A stretch of 30,185 nucleotides of DNA from Phaeosaccion multiseriatum (Eukaryota > Ochrophyta, other classes): positions 1 through 30,185 of the forward strand of contig CBCOSG010000005.1 in NCBI GenBank assembly GCA_965112735.1, read 5' to 3'. Positions 17,315 to 28,572 of the stretch are shown here, one piece after another; the first letter of the stretch is position 1, and each line of letters starts with the position of its first letter. A model generated the notes under the pieces. It ran no database searches. It was given only the letters and a program-made list of their open reading frames with translations, and was not told the DNA's origin. The translations under genes and the position numbers were made by a program.

Positions 17315-17763
17315 ATGGATTTTATCAAACCTTATAATAATGATCCTTCTGTAGGACATTTATCTACACCTATTACAACATCGGCAGTAACAAATATAAT
17401 TTTATCAAATTTACCAGCATATCGTCCTAATATGTCACCAATTCTTCGTGGTTTAGAAGTAGGTATGGCCCATGGGTATTTATTACTTGGTCCATTTAAT
17501 ACATTGGGACCGTTAAGAAATTCTAAATTTAGTCTTATGGTTGCTGTTTTATCTACTATTGGCCTAGTAACAATTTTAACACTTTGTTTAGTTATCTACG
17601 GAAAAGTGACATTTAAACCTGAGGATGAAAAAGTCGTTGGCATGAGTTATTTAATACTCGACCATGGGAAAATTTTACTTCTGGTTTTCTAATCGGAGCC
17701 TATGGAGGAGTTGGTTTTGGCTATGTAATATTATTAACTTTACAATCAGGGGGTAATTCATAA
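17315..17763 (+). CDS. psaL: photosystem I subunit XI, with a frameshift
   Basis: The first frame (17315 to about 17640) encodes [20 protein letters not shown] and continues through [24 protein letters not shown], clear PsaL sequence. After the codons around 17630-17640 the frame fails and stops at 17692. The expected C-terminus ([21 protein letters not shown]) continues in the -1 frame from about 17638 to TAA at 17761-17763. One base appears to be missing near a run of five A at 17628-17632. PsaL forms the trimer or peripheral helices of PSI. The C-terminal frame is conserved and uninterrupted, so a sequencing error or very recent mutation is more likely than decay. Its stop overlaps the acpP start by one base. 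Confidence 0.85.
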
Positions 17764-18065
17764 TGAATACGGCAACAAATAAAAAAACGCCTACTCAAAA
17801 CAGTAGTAAAGAATATATTTTTACAGAAATCGCTCGCATTGTGTCAGCGCATTTGTGTGTAGAATCGTCATCTATTGTCTCAGATTCTAACTTCTCAGAT
17901 TTAGGTGCTGATTCTTTAGATATTGTAGAAATGGTGATGTCTATGGAAGAAGCCTTTGGTATTCCAATGCGAGACCTGAAAGCATTAGATATTGAAACTG
18001 TTGGTCAGGCTGTTTCTTTTGTGCAAAAAAGATTAACCGCGAAAATTGTTAATGAGACGAAATAA
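17763..18065 (+). CDS. acpP: acyl carrier protein
   Basis: 100 residues. The helix-loop-helix around LGADSLDIVEMVMSMEEAFG is the ACP signature; Ser51 in DSL receives the phosphopantetheine arm. It carries acyl chains during plastid fatty-acid synthesis. An N-terminal extension of about 15 residues (NTATNKKTPTQNSS) precedes the conserved part. The start ATG shares its A with the psaL stop (TAATG), so translation is probably coupled. A strong hairpin lies 75 bases downstream. Confidence 0.96.
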   Translation: MNTATNKKTPTQNSSKEYIFTEIARIVSAHLCVESSSIVSDSNFSDLGADSLDIVEMVMSMEEAFGIPMRDLKALDIETVGQAVSFVQKRLTAKIVNETK

Positions 18066-18140
18066 TAAGACGAAAAAAAAATAATTCAATATGCTTGACA
18101 TATCAAAGATAACCAATATACTGATATAACGCTTTACAGC

Positions 18141-18174
18141 ACTATACATACAAAATATTATTTGTATGTATAGT
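18141..18174. terminator. 14-bp perfect hairpin after acpP
   Basis: ACTATACATACAAA at 18141-18154 pairs exactly with TTTGTATGTATAGT at 18161-18174 around the loop ATATTA. It lies 75 bases after the acpP stop and probably forms the 3' end of the psbZ-ycf41-psaL-acpP transcript. Confidence 0.65.
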
Positions 18175-18499
18175 AAAAATTCATTAAATTAAAAAAATAA
18201 GTATTTCTGCAAAATTCATAAAGAAATGGGATACTAGTAAAGCTTCACTTCATTCAAGATACGAATATTAATAATTTAAAGTATGTTTATTCTTTGTAAT
18301 AAATTAGTAATATTAGTCTAATCGTATTGCTGAAATAGCTTTACGGATTGAAAAAATATTTTTTAATTTTGGTTTTCTATTGATTAGGTAAGTAAGGGAG
18401 GCATGTGATTTTGAAAAAACTCTTTAAATAAAAAAAATATTTTGAGTTTTATAGGACTAAAAGTTTTGAAAGCTTTAACTCCAACTTCAAACTCATGTT

Positions 18500-20279
18500 A
18501 AATTTTGATCTATTTTTGAAAAAAAAAAACAGGTCTTTTTTTTAGGTGAGAAATCAATGCATTATATCCTTAATTTCCCCGCAGTACAAGACTTTAATAG
18601 AATTGGAAGATGCTTCTATCTATTTAAAACTGAAAAGAAAATTCTTCAATAGTCTAACCATGAATAGATTTTTAATATTTTCTAGAATATTTCGTAGAAT
18701 CATATGATCTTACTTTGTCCAATTCTTAGAGGAACGAGTTTATTAGTTTCGTATACTTTTCGAGATTTAGTAACTAATTTAAATTTATTTTTGATTCAAT
18801 TATCCTGTTGTAATTGATGAAATAATTCAACAATTAGTTTTTTATTTAATGTTTGCTTGGTTTTGTGTAGAAACATTGAATTGGTCTAAAAAGTCTGTTG
18901 CATGGAATACCTTTTCTAAACTATTAGTACTCATACACTGGATAATTTGAAGCTTTACTTGCAATTGGTAATTTGTTTGATAAATAATAAACGAAGAGGG
19001 GGAAAGAAAATGGATAGTGATACCAATACAACTGCTCGGCTATAAGAATTTTGGTAACCAAATACTTATGTTCTTTTTATATTTCTACAAAAGTAGTGGA
19101 CGCTACACTTCGAAAGTAATCATCAGAAAAAATAGTAATATCAGGAGTGTTATGCTTAAGATCTTGTAAAAAGTTTCAAATTTGTGTTGAGTGGTAGTTA
19201 TTATTGTTCTTGATTTTGGTAAAATCCATAAACTCTTTTACTGGTAACTGTATAAGATAATATTTTTGTGATAATAAATATTTTATAAAATATGGTCTGC
19301 GTCGACTAAAAGATAAGAATTGAAGTAACCAGAAAACAGATTTCTGATTCTCAATAATCTACAAATTATTGCTTGGTAAATAACTAGTAACTAAAGAATC
19401 AATAGATTTGTGAGTTTTTCTAGAATAATGAATAAGCCAATTAGTATATAAATCATCAAGAACTAATACTTTCTTGGAATGTTCATAAAAATATTATGTT
19501 AGTATGTCTTCGAAATTATTTGGATGATTCATAAATAAAAAATCTTGTAAGATTGTTTTTTTCATTTCCAATCCAAACCGTAAACCATTTCGTTTCTCAT
19601 AAACACGATAATAATTTGGGCTTTTTCTAAACCCGATTCGTAAAATGAAGCCTTGATGATTTCGAGTATATTCAACAATATTTTTTTTTTGATCTAAGAA
19701 ATGCTTTCCGACAACACTTATTCATAAATGATTCTAAATCACCTTTTTACTCATTAGACTTTCTTTCTCAAAAATAACAAAGATCAAATCGACTAAAACT
19801 GAGCCTATATAATTTAAAAATATTCCAATCGAATTTTTGTGCCCGTAGAGCTTTGTAAATTTGAGTAGCATTCTTTCCAGAGAAATCTATTTTGGTTCCA
19901 ACCTAAAAACTTTTGGCTTCAGGGTTATATTCGTGCTGCCTAAAAAAAACTTTAAATTGATTTTGTCTAGCATAATTGGAAGACTCCGATTTTCATTTGC
20001 TGTTGATTCTTTTTACAACAGTAAAATTAAATCCGAAGTTTTGAAATAAATAGTTTGCAATTGATTTTGGATTTATCAAACCTTGAATGTTGAAAAGAAG
20101 ATAATCAACTTGTAAATTTGTAGATTCGAAACTTAATTTTTTTTTTTTAATAAGTTTACTTAGGGATAAATGAGTCTGAATAACTAATTGATCTATATTC
20201 TTTTTCTCGTATTTTATTAATCCTGAGCTATAGGAAATATCTAAAAGTGAGCTGCTAATTTATTTATTGATTTATCCAT
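18500..20279 (-). pseudogene. decayed plasmid-type replication initiator (Rep_trans-like) relic
   Basis: No intact frame exists between acpP and trnC. On the minus strand a protein-like trail can be followed from an ATG at 20280-20278 to about 18500. It is broken by roughly a dozen stops of all three kinds and by several frame changes (for example at the A-run 19680-19691). The best block, encoded at about 19560-19680, includes EYTRNHQGFILRIGFRK and then YYRVYEKRNGLRF. The latter resembles the core of the Rep_trans family of plasmid replication initiators, where an R-Y-K pattern precedes RFE. Later parts (YEHSKKVLVLDDLYTNWL; RRPYFIKYLLSQKYYL) also read as protein. The boundaries are approximate. 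This points to an old plasmid insertion; the family assignment is inference from one motif. Confidence 0.6.
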
Positions 20280-20335
20280 GCGATAAGATTTAGACTTGTC
20301 TCTTTATTAAGATCACAAGATTTATTTTTCTATAA

Positions 20336-20407
20336 AGGCGGTACTCAGATTTGAACTGAGGAATTTCGGCTTTGCAGACCACTGCCTTACCACTTGGCTA
20401 TACCACC
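20336..20407 (-). tRNA. trnC: tRNA-Cys (GCA)
   Basis: On the minus strand the acceptor GGTGGTA pairs with TACCGCC. The D-arm is GCCAAGTGGTAAGGC, the anticodon loop CTGCAAA carries GCA, and the T-arm is CTCAGTTCAAATCTGAG. It lies 135 bases downstream of rbcS and next to the Rep-like relic, so it may have served as an integration landmark. Confidence 0.96.
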
Positions 20408-20542
20408 ATTTATTTTTATATTTTAATCGCAGGGAAACTTACTAAAAAAAAAGACGTTGTGTCCAGTCTTGATTTGAATGGTTATAATAATTAAACACTA
20501 GAAGTAGTTTTTAATTATTATATTCACCATTTTATATATTAT

Positions 20543-20962
20543 TTAGTATCTTTCACCAGATGGACGACTTTGAACAGAATAACTGTTAAGAGTGTATTGA
20601 ATATTACGACCCGCAGTTTCAGTTCTATCTAAGTAGAAACCAGGTTCTTGTTGTGGGCGTGAAACAATATATGACATAACACAACTTTCAGTACCAATAC
20701 TTGCATCGAAAGCATTAATTTTGATGTAACCAGTAGTATTAACTCTACGGCACTCAGCTAATTCATACATTACTGCAGCAGAATCTTTAATATCAAACAA
20801 TGGAAGACCCCATAATTCCCAGTAGCAGTTACGTGGATGTGGATCATCTGTCCATTCAACACTAATTGCCCACCCGTTATTGATGGCATATTCTACTTGT
20901 TTTTTAATTTGTGCATCATCTAAATCGTTTAAAAATGAAAAACAACCTTGTGTAAGTCTCAC
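20543..20962 (-). CDS. rbcS: Rubisco small subunit (form ID)
   Basis: 139 residues, the red-type small subunit length. MRLTQGCFSFLNDLDDAQIK is the typical start (first part MRLTQGCFSFL). PRNCYWELWGLPLFD is the conserved core, and the C-terminal extension (QEPGFYLDRTETAGRNIQYT, ending PSGERY) is the beta-hairpin tail of form ID. Eight copies cap the L8S8 enzyme. It is normally directly behind rbcL; here 1.15 kb with another ORF lies between. Confidence 0.97.
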   Translation of the reverse strand: MRLTQGCFSFLNDLDDAQIKKQVEYAINNGWAISVEWTDDPHPRNCYWELWGLPLFDIKDSAAVMYELAECRRVNTTGYIKINAFDASIGTESCVMSYIVSRPQQEPGFYLDRTETAGRNIQYTLNSYSVQSRPSGERY

Positions 20963-21036
20963 TATTCAAGTTCCCCTAGTTATTTATTTTATTAATTTTT
21001 TTTTATTTTGTTCTTTTTATTTAACTTTTCTATATC

Positions 21037-21067
21037 TTGCAATTATTATTTCATATAAAAATTGCAA
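21037..21067. terminator. hairpin between the 266-residue ORF and rbcS
   Basis: TTGCAATT at 21037-21044 pairs with AATTGCAA at 21060-21067 around a 15-base loop. It lies in the 174-base gap upstream of rbcS on the minus strand, so it could be a processing or 3'-end element for the upstream ORF. The long loop makes the call weak. Confidence 0.35.
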
Positions 21068-21136
21068 TTATCTAGTCTATAAGATGGTATTAAAAATTTT
21101 TATTTTGATTTAGTTAGTTATTACTATATTCTTTAA

Positions 21137-21937
21137 CTAGTTAATGAGATTAATTAATAAATTAGTTAATTCTATTATATCAACAGAGAAAGAGTTTTCT
21201 AGAGCGTCTTTTCGCATCTCAATTTCCTCCTTAAGAGTATAAATAAGATTTTCTTGTTCAGTAATAGTTTTAAAGAGATTTTTAATTACTATTGTTTGCC
21301 CTTCACTTTCTTTAATTTGTTCTTCAATTATTGAAATTTTCTCTTCAAGTATTGAATCAGTTGATAAAGCAGTTATTTTTATGTAAATCAGTAGTCCTAC
21401 TACTATTAAAAAAAAGAACCATACAATTTGTAGAGTGAATTCCTCACGTCGAGTAAGTTCGGTTTGTTGCCTAAAATAGGCCCTTACGTTTCGAAGATGA
21501 CGTTTTTCTCGTTTGTTTAATTCTTTGCCCTCTTTTCTCAGAACGCTAAGAAATAGTTTTCTTTGGATAGAAGCTCTTCCTAAATCTTTAAGAACTTCAT
21601 TTTCTCGCTTCTTAAGCTTTTTTCTTTGCTCAGAAAACTGTTTTTGTTGGTTTGAAATAGACAGCTTCTGGTCAGTAATGTCTAGAGTGTCTTTAAAAAT
21701 CTTTTCTTGTTCTTTGATAATTTCTTTTTTAAATTTTAAAAGTGTTGTTATTTGCGTTACAAAAAGTGCATTATAGTCTTGTTTTTTAATCTCTTCTTGA
21801 AGTTTCTTAGTACCCTCAGTTATTTCTCTTAATTTTTTATTCTTTTCTCTTTGTAATTTTATTTTTTCTATAGAAAGAATTAAAGATTTTGAGATTGACC
21901 TGCGTACCCGTCGTAATATCCAACTAATATTTATCAT
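21137..21937 (-). CDS. unrecognised coiled-coil membrane protein between rbcL and rbcS
   Basis: 266 residues, not recognised. A basic N-terminus (about 1-30) leads into long charged helical stretches rich in Lys, Glu and Gln (about 22-165), likely coiled coil. One hydrophobic segment follows at about 168-189 (LQIVWFFFLIVVGLLIYIKI), then a second charged coiled-coil region (196-248) and a hydrophobic C-terminal helix (IIELTNLLINLIN). The stretch RREEFTLQ precedes the membrane segment. It is 178 bases downstream of rbcL and 174 upstream of rbcS, same strand. The frame is intact and AT-rich like its neighbours, so it appears to be a real plastid gene, not recent foreign DNA. No function can be assigned. 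Confidence 0.75.
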   Translation of the reverse strand: MINISWILRRVRRSISKSLILSIEKIKLQREKNKKLREITEGTKKLQEEIKKQDYNALFVTQITTLLKFKKEIIKEQEKIFKDTLDITDQKLSISNQQKQFSEQRKKLKKRENEVLKDLGRASIQRKLFLSVLRKEGKELNKREKRHLRNVRAYFRQQTELTRREEFTLQIVWFFFLIVVGLLIYIKITALSTDSILEEKISIIEEQIKESEGQTIVIKNLFKTITEQENLIYTLKEEIEMRKDALENSFSVDIIELTNLLINLIN

Positions 21938-22115
21938 AGGGCATAATTATATTTTAATTTAATGTTATACTTTATTTATAAATAAAACGAGATACCCTGT
22001 ACCTAAAAATAAATAATGAGTATCTATTTTATAGTATATCATAATGCTATTAATAAAAACTTTAGGTTAATTTTATCCAGTTTTAAGTTGTATTTAACTC
22101 AACTATTTAAAATAA

Positions 22116-23612
<1,497 letters not shown>

Positions 23613-23744
23613 TTACTGTAGATATATTTTTCTTTAAATAATAAGATTAATCAAGCAAGGACAAAATTTAAATTTATCAAAAAATTTTATTATTTTTTGT
23701 GTTTAATCTTTTAAGATACAGTTTATATTGTTACATTTAATTAA

Positions 23745-24362
23745 TTATAATAAACGTGAATAGTATTCAATTACAAAACGTTCATCTACTTGAAAACTGA
23801 AATCTCTTCTTTGGACTAACGAGTCTATTATAGTTCCAGTCAACTTATCTGAGTCGAATTCTAAATGATTCGGTAATCTAGTAAACCTAGGACTAAGCAA
23901 ATTTTTGGTAACAAGATTTTTTGAAGAATTTTTATTTCTAATACTAATTCTGTCATTTAATTTACACTGAAAACTAGGAATATTTAATTTCGAGTCATTA
24001 ACTGCAACATGACAATGGTTTATAAGTTGACGAGCGCCTGGAATAGTCTTCGATAAACCTAATCTGAAAACGACAGTATCTAACCTCATCTCTAATATTT
24101 GCATAAGTAAAAAACCAGTATTATCAGGACGCTTTCTAGCTTCTTTAATGTATGATAATAATTTTTTTTCCGTTATTCCATAATTATAGCGAAGTTTTTG
24201 CTTTTCGTATAAGCGGACTCTGTATGCTGAAGGTTGACTTTTTTTTTTAAAGCCTTTTGAATTTTTGTCAAGACCAAATCTTTCATTTTTTTTTACAGTC
24301 AGTCCTGGTAAATGTCCCAGTCTTCGAGTAACTTTTAGTTTTGGACCTCTATATCTAGCCAT
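23745..24362 (-). CDS. rps4: 30S ribosomal protein S4
   Basis: 205 residues. The N-terminus MARYRGPKLKVTRRLGHLPGL and the S4 RNA-binding domain (about 91-155, LEMRLDTVVFRLG then ARQLINHCHVAVN) are diagnostic. It is a primary 16S rRNA-binding protein. It lies 168 bases upstream of rbcL and 101 bases downstream of trnR on the same strand. Confidence 0.97.
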   Translation of the reverse strand: MARYRGPKLKVTRRLGHLPGLTVKKNERFGLDKNSKGFKKKSQPSAYRVRLYEKQKLRYNYGITEKKLLSYIKEARKRPDNTGFLLMQILEMRLDTVVFRLGLSKTIPGARQLINHCHVAVNDSKLNIPSFQCKLNDRISIRNKNSSKNLVTKNLLSPRFTRLPNHLEFDSDKLTGTIIDSLVQRRDFSFQVDERFVIEYYSRLL

Positions 24363-24463
24363 AGTAATAAAAAGAGTGTAATGTTGATAATTATAGTTAA
24401 TAACCTTAAATGAAATCAGAATAATAAAAATAATAAAGTATTTTTAGCTTTTACCACTTTTAC

Positions 24464-24537
24464 TGAGCTAGAAGGGATTCGAACCCCTGACACCGTAGTT
24501 CGTAGCCACGTGCTCTAGTCCACTGAGCTACAAGCCC
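24464..24537 (-). tRNA. trnR: tRNA-Arg (ACG)
   Basis: On the minus strand: acceptor GGGCTTG, D-arm AGCTCAGTGGACTAGAGC, anticodon loop CTACGAA with ACG, T-arm AGGGGTTCGAATCCCTT. The acceptor contains one mismatch and a G-U pair but is otherwise well formed. It faces away from trnD. Confidence 0.95.
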
Positions 24538-24677
24538 TAGTAATGGTGACGGGGCAACTGAACTACATGTATTTTATAAAGACTATTAAGGTACAAAACA
24601 AGACAGACTAGATCCTACTACAATTTAACTTGATTTGTCAAGACCAGACAAAAAATGTGATATTTCTGTTTAATTTA

Positions 24678-24707
24678 TTGACAGCAAATATATATTGAAG
24701 ATATGTT
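24678..24707 (+). promoter_or_regulatory. candidate promoter for trnD
   Basis: A perfect -35 TTGACA at 24678-24683 and a -10-like TATGTT at 24702-24707 are separated by 18 bases, ending 20 bases before the tRNA. The remainder of the 190-base gap between trnR and trnD shows no gene. Confidence 0.5.
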
Positions 24708-24727
24708 AAGTAAGTATACCCACCGGT

Positions 24728-24801
24728 GGGATTGTAGTTCAATTGGTTAGAGCACCGCCCTGTCACGGCGGAAGTTGCGGGTTCGAGTCCCGTCAATCCC
24801 G
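24728..24801 (+). tRNA. trnD: tRNA-Asp (GTC)
   Basis: Acceptor GGGATTG pairs exactly with CAATCCC. The anticodon loop CTGTCAC carries GTC, and the T-arm is TGCGGGTTCGAGTCCCGT. It ends seven bases before the stop of groEL, which reads toward it on the other strand. Confidence 0.97.
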
Positions 24802-24808
24802 TTAATAC

Positions 24809-26386
24809 CTAATTATCAACAACTATACATTCAGTTGTTAAGATCATTCCTGCTATGGAAGATGCATTCTGTAAAGCAGAGCGACAGACTTTAGCTGGAT
24901 CAATAATCCCAAAATCGAACATGTTTCCAAATTGGTTTAAAGCCGCGTTATAACCAAAAGAAAATTCTTTTTCTTGGACAGTTTCAACTATAACGAACCC
25001 ATTCTTTCCTGTATTTTCTGCAATACGTTTTAATGGCTGAATAATTGCTGAAACCATAATAAGTGCACCCACTAGTTCATCTTTGACTAAATTTGTTTTT
25101 GCCCATGCTAGTAAAGAAGTCGATAAATGGACTAACATCGTACCACCCCCAGGAACAATACCCTCTTCTACGGCAGCACGGGTTGCGTTGATGGCATCTT
25201 CTAAACGTAATTTTTTATCTTTCATTTCTGTTTCAGTTACTGCCCCAACTTTGATTAGTGCTATTCCACCTGATAATTTAGCAATCCGATCTTGGAATTT
25301 TTCCTTATCATAAACTGAATCACTAATAGCCATTTGTTTTCGTAATTGTTCGCAACGGGCTTGAATATTTTGACTGTTAACATCTGATACTAAAATTGTA
25401 TTTTCTTTATTTATAATAACTCGACGAGCTGTTCCAAGCCATTCTAATTTAATATTATCTAATTTTAGACCTGTTTCTTCAGTTATTAACGTACCTCCTG
25501 TTAGAATAGCAATATCTTCCATCATTGCTTTTCTAAAATCTCCAAAACCAGGAGCCCTTATTGCCACGACATTCATAATCCCCCTTAATTTATTTAAAAC
25601 TAATGTAGCTAAAGCTTCTTTTTCAATATCTTCAGCAATAATTAATAATGGTCTTTTAGTAGCCGCTACTTTTTCTAATACAGGGATTAAATCTTGTTGA
25701 ACAAGCTTAATCCGTTTATCTGTAACTAAAATATAAGGATTGTCGTATTCTACTTCCATACGTTCCGTATTTGTTATAAAATATGGCGATATAAAACCTT
25801 TATCTAACCTCATACCTTCAGTTATTTCTAATTCAGTAGATACTTTAGTTCCTTCTTCTAAGGAAATGATTCCATCACGGCCTACTTTTTTTAGTGCATC
25901 AGCAATCATTATTCCAACTTCTAAATTATTACCAGCTGAAATACTTGCAACTTGAGAAATTGATTCGCTATTTTCAATCGGTCGAGCATATTCTAAAATT
26001 TGCTCTGTAAGATATTTTGTGGCTTTTTGAATCCCAATTTTTAAAGAAATCGGATTTGCACCGGCAGCCACATTTTTCATTCCTTGTTTTACAATAGCAT
26101 AAGCTAATACTGTAGCTGTTGTGGTGCCATCACCAGCTACATCATTTGTTTTTAACGCAGCTTGCCGCAATAATGAAACGCCTGTATTTTCAACATTATC
26201 TTTAAGTTTGACTTCCTTTGCAATACTGACCCCATCATTAATAATCTGCGGTGATCCAAGTCTTTTATCTAACACAACATTACGACCTTTTGGACCTAAA
26301 GTAACGGAAACTGCTTCAGTCATAATTTCCATACCTCGTTCTAAAGTTCGTCTTGCGTCTTCTTGATATAATATTCTTTTACTCAT
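24809..26386 (-). CDS. groEL: chaperonin 60 (GroEL)
   Basis: 525 residues. Conserved blocks are [14 protein letters not shown] near residue 30, [16 protein letters not shown] near 80 (ATP-binding aspartate), and [12 protein letters not shown] near 405. The apical domain is about 190-370. The C-terminal GGM tail of bacterial GroEL is missing, as is common in plastids. It folds stromal proteins including Rubisco. It is divergent from dnaK with a 338-base gap. Confidence 0.97.
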   Translation of the reverse strand: MSKRILYQEDARRTLERGMEIMTEAVSVTLGPKGRNVVLDKRLGSPQIINDGVSIAKEVKLKDNVENTGVSLLRQAALKTNDVAGDGTTTATVLAYAIVKQGMKNVAAGANPISLKIGIQKATKYLTEQILEYARPIENSESISQVASISAGNNLEVGIMIADALKKVGRDGIISLEEGTKVSTELEITEGMRLDKGFISPYFITNTERMEVEYDNPYILVTDKRIKLVQQDLIPVLEKVAATKRPLLIIAEDIEKEALATLVLNKLRGIMNVVAIRAPGFGDFRKAMMEDIAILTGGTLITEETGLKLDNIKLEWLGTARRVIINKENTILVSDVNSQNIQARCEQLRKQMAISDSVYDKEKFQDRIAKLSGGIALIKVGAVTETEMKDKKLRLEDAINATRAAVEEGIVPGGGTMLVHLSTSLLAWAKTNLVKDELVGALIMVSAIIQPLKRIAENTGKNGFVIVETVQEKEFSFGYNAALNQFGNMFDFGIIDPAKVCRSALQNASSIAGMILTTECIVVDN

Positions 26387-26724
26387 TTTTTTATTACTAG
26401 TATTTATCTCAATAGTGTAAGCTACTAGTATTATATCTTATAAAAATTAGAAAATTAAAAATTTTAACTTCCTAGTTATATAAAACAATTTTAAAAATGT
26501 GAATTACCCCACTATACATAAGCTAATAATTTATTATATAATAATGTTTAAGTAGGTCTATTTAAAATATCAAAAAATTCATCTATATTAATAAATTAGG
26601 AGTACCTAAATTTAAAAAATTATTATTATTATTATTATTATTATAAAAAATAAAAATACATGTTGAATGTTAGTATTAATGCCATTTATAGGCTGTTAAT
26701 TATATATTATATAAAAAAAATACA
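26387..26724. promoter_or_regulatory. divergent groEL-dnaK intergenic region
   Basis: 338 very AT-rich bases separating the two divergent chaperone genes, so promoters for both must lie here. I see no gene. It contains an (ATT)8 run at 26619-26642 and a nine-base direct repeat ACTAGTATT (at about 26396 and 26424). I looked for an inverted repeat of the CIRCE heat-shock type and did not see one. Confidence 0.55.
26619..26642. repeat. (ATT)8 microsatellite upstream of dnaK
   Basis: Eight ATT units in a row, about 80 bases upstream of the dnaK start. Likely length-variable; no role is evident. Confidence 0.9.
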
Positions 26725-28572
26725 ATGACTGAAAATACAGCATCAAAAAAAATTGATAAAGTTGTCGGAATTGATTTAGGCACTACAAATTCTGTAATTG
26801 CAGTTTTAGAAGGGGGCTTACCTAATGTAGTTCCGAATACAGAAGGCTTAAGAACTACACCATCAATTGTAGCTTATACAAAAAAACGTGAATTATTAGT
26901 TGGGCAAATTGCAAAACGACAAGCAGTTATAAATCCTGAAAATACATTTTATTCTATTAAACGTTTTATTGGTTCAAAATTTGATGAAATTAAAAATGAT
27001 TCTTTTCAAGTACCTTATGAACTTAAAGCTGATGCTAAAGGAAATATTAAATTAGTTTGTTCAACTCTTGAAAAAGAATTTAGTCCAGAAGAAATTTCTG
27101 CTCAAGTTTTAAGAAAATTAACTTCAGATGCAGAACTTTATTTACAAAAATCTATTAATAAAGCTGTCATTACAGTGCCAGCTTATTTTAATGACTCACA
27201 GCGTCAAGCTACAAAAGATGCTGGTAATATAGCAGGTCTTGAAGTTTTAAGAATTATTAATGAACCTACTGCAGCCTCATTAGCCTACGGTTTAGATAAA
27301 AAAGATAATGAAACAGTTCTAGTTTTTGATTTAGGTGGAGGAACCTTTGATGTTTCCATACTAGAAGTAGGCGAAGGAGTTTTTGAAGTACTTGCAACAT
27401 CTGGGGATACACATTTAGGCGGAGACGATTTTGATGCAGCAATTGTAAAATTTTTATTAGAAGATTTCAAATCCAAAGAAGGGATCGATTTAGCAAAAGA
27501 ACCCCAAGCATTGCAAAGATTAACTGAAGCCGCTGAAAAAGCAAAAATGGAACTTTCTACTGTTTTTGAAACTTCGATCCATTTACCTTTTATTACGGGA
27601 GACCAAAATGGTCCGAAACATATAGAAACAACATTAACAAGAGATCAATTTGAATCTTTATGTAAGGAACTTATACTGAAATGTAGAGTTCCTGTTGAAA
27701 GTGCTATAAAAGATGCAAAAATTAATAAAAATGAAATTGATGAAGTAGTTATGGTTGGGGGTTCTACCAGAATTCCTGCTATTGAAAATCTTGTCAAAGA
27801 ATTATCTGGAAAAACTCCTAACCAGACGGTTAACCCTGATGAAGTGGTCGCACTCGGTGCTGCGGTTCAAGGAGCAGTATTAGCTGGTGAAATAACTGAC
27901 TTACTTTTATTGGATGTAACACCTTTAGCTTTGGGTGTTGATACCGTCGGCGGTCTTATGAGTAAAATTATTCCACGTAATACCACAATACCGACAAAGA
28001 AAACAGAAGGATACTCAACTGCTGCTGATAACCAAACTAGTGTTCAAATTAAAGTATTTCAAGGGGAGCGGGACTTTACAGAATATAATCGATGTTTAGG
28101 AGAATTTGATTTAGGAGGACTTGAACCTGCTCCACGAGGAGTTCCTCAAGTAGAAGTTACTTTTGATATTGATGTCGATGGTATTTTATCAGTTAAAGCA
28201 AAAGAAAAAACAACACAGAAAGAACAAGCAATAACAATAACCAATTCTACAAGGTTAGACAAAGAAGATATTGATCGTATGATTAAAGATGCAGAAGCTT
28301 CAGCAGAAGCCGATAAACTTGAAAAAAGAAAAATAGAATTATTAAATCAAGGAAATTCATTAAAAGACAAAGCTCAAACACAAATTGATAATCTGAACAG
28401 TATAGATAAAGAAAATAATTCCGAACTTATAGAAAAAATAAAAAAAGCTGTTGAAGAATTAAGTCAATCAATTAGTAATAAAGATATTGATTTATTAGAG
28501 AATCAAATAAAAACATTGGAAGGATTATCATTTGAACTTAATTCAATTTTAAATACAAATAATAAAACATAA
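26725..28572 (+). CDS. dnaK: chaperone protein DnaK (Hsp70)
   Basis: 615 residues. The ATPase domain (about 1-385) carries [32 protein letters not shown] and the [12 protein letters not shown] block. The substrate domain (about 395-510) includes [15 protein letters not shown], and the C-terminal helical lid ends without the EEVD tail, as expected for plastid and bacterial DnaK. It acts in stromal protein folding. The stop overlaps by one base (TAATG) with the ATG of a broken ORF downstream. Confidence 0.98.
   Translation: MTENTASKKIDKVVGIDLGTTNSVIAVLEGGLPNVVPNTEGLRTTPSIVAYTKKRELLVGQIAKRQAVINPENTFYSIKRFIGSKFDEIKNDSFQVPYELKADAKGNIKLVCSTLEKEFSPEEISAQVLRKLTSDAELYLQKSINKAVITVPAYFNDSQRQATKDAGNIAGLEVLRIINEPTAASLAYGLDKKDNETVLVFDLGGGTFDVSILEVGEGVFEVLATSGDTHLGGDDFDAAIVKFLLEDFKSKEGIDLAKEPQALQRLTEAAEKAKMELSTVFETSIHLPFITGDQNGPKHIETTLTRDQFESLCKELILKCRVPVESAIKDAKINKNEIDEVVMVGGSTRIPAIENLVKELSGKTPNQTVNPDEVVALGAAVQGAVLAGEITDLLLLDVTPLALGVDTVGGLMSKIIPRNTTIPTKKTEGYSTAADNQTSVQIKVFQGERDFTEYNRCLGEFDLGGLEPAPRGVPQVEVTFDIDVDGILSVKAKEKTTQKEQAITITNSTRLDKEDIDRMIKDAEASAEADKLEKRKIELLNQGNSLKDKAQTQIDNLNSIDKENNSELIEKIKKAVEELSQSISNKDIDLLENQIKTLEGLSFELNSILNTNNKT

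Noticed and set aside
19861-20049. Plus-strand 62-residue open frame in the gene-free stretch
   Set aside because: It lies antisense to the Rep-like relic and has no recognisable features; open by chance.
18500-20279. TGA read as tryptophan in the Rep-like trail (altered genetic code)
   Set aside because: TAA and TAG stops and frame changes are also present, and intact neighbouring genes end in normal fashion, including TGA for atpF.
24538-24600. Possible tRNA fragment after trnR (GGTGACGGGGCAACTGAACTA)
   Set aside because: No cloverleaf can be formed around it; treated as spacer.
25083-26366. Three plus-strand frames opposite groEL
   Set aside because: They are antisense shadows of a highly conserved gene.
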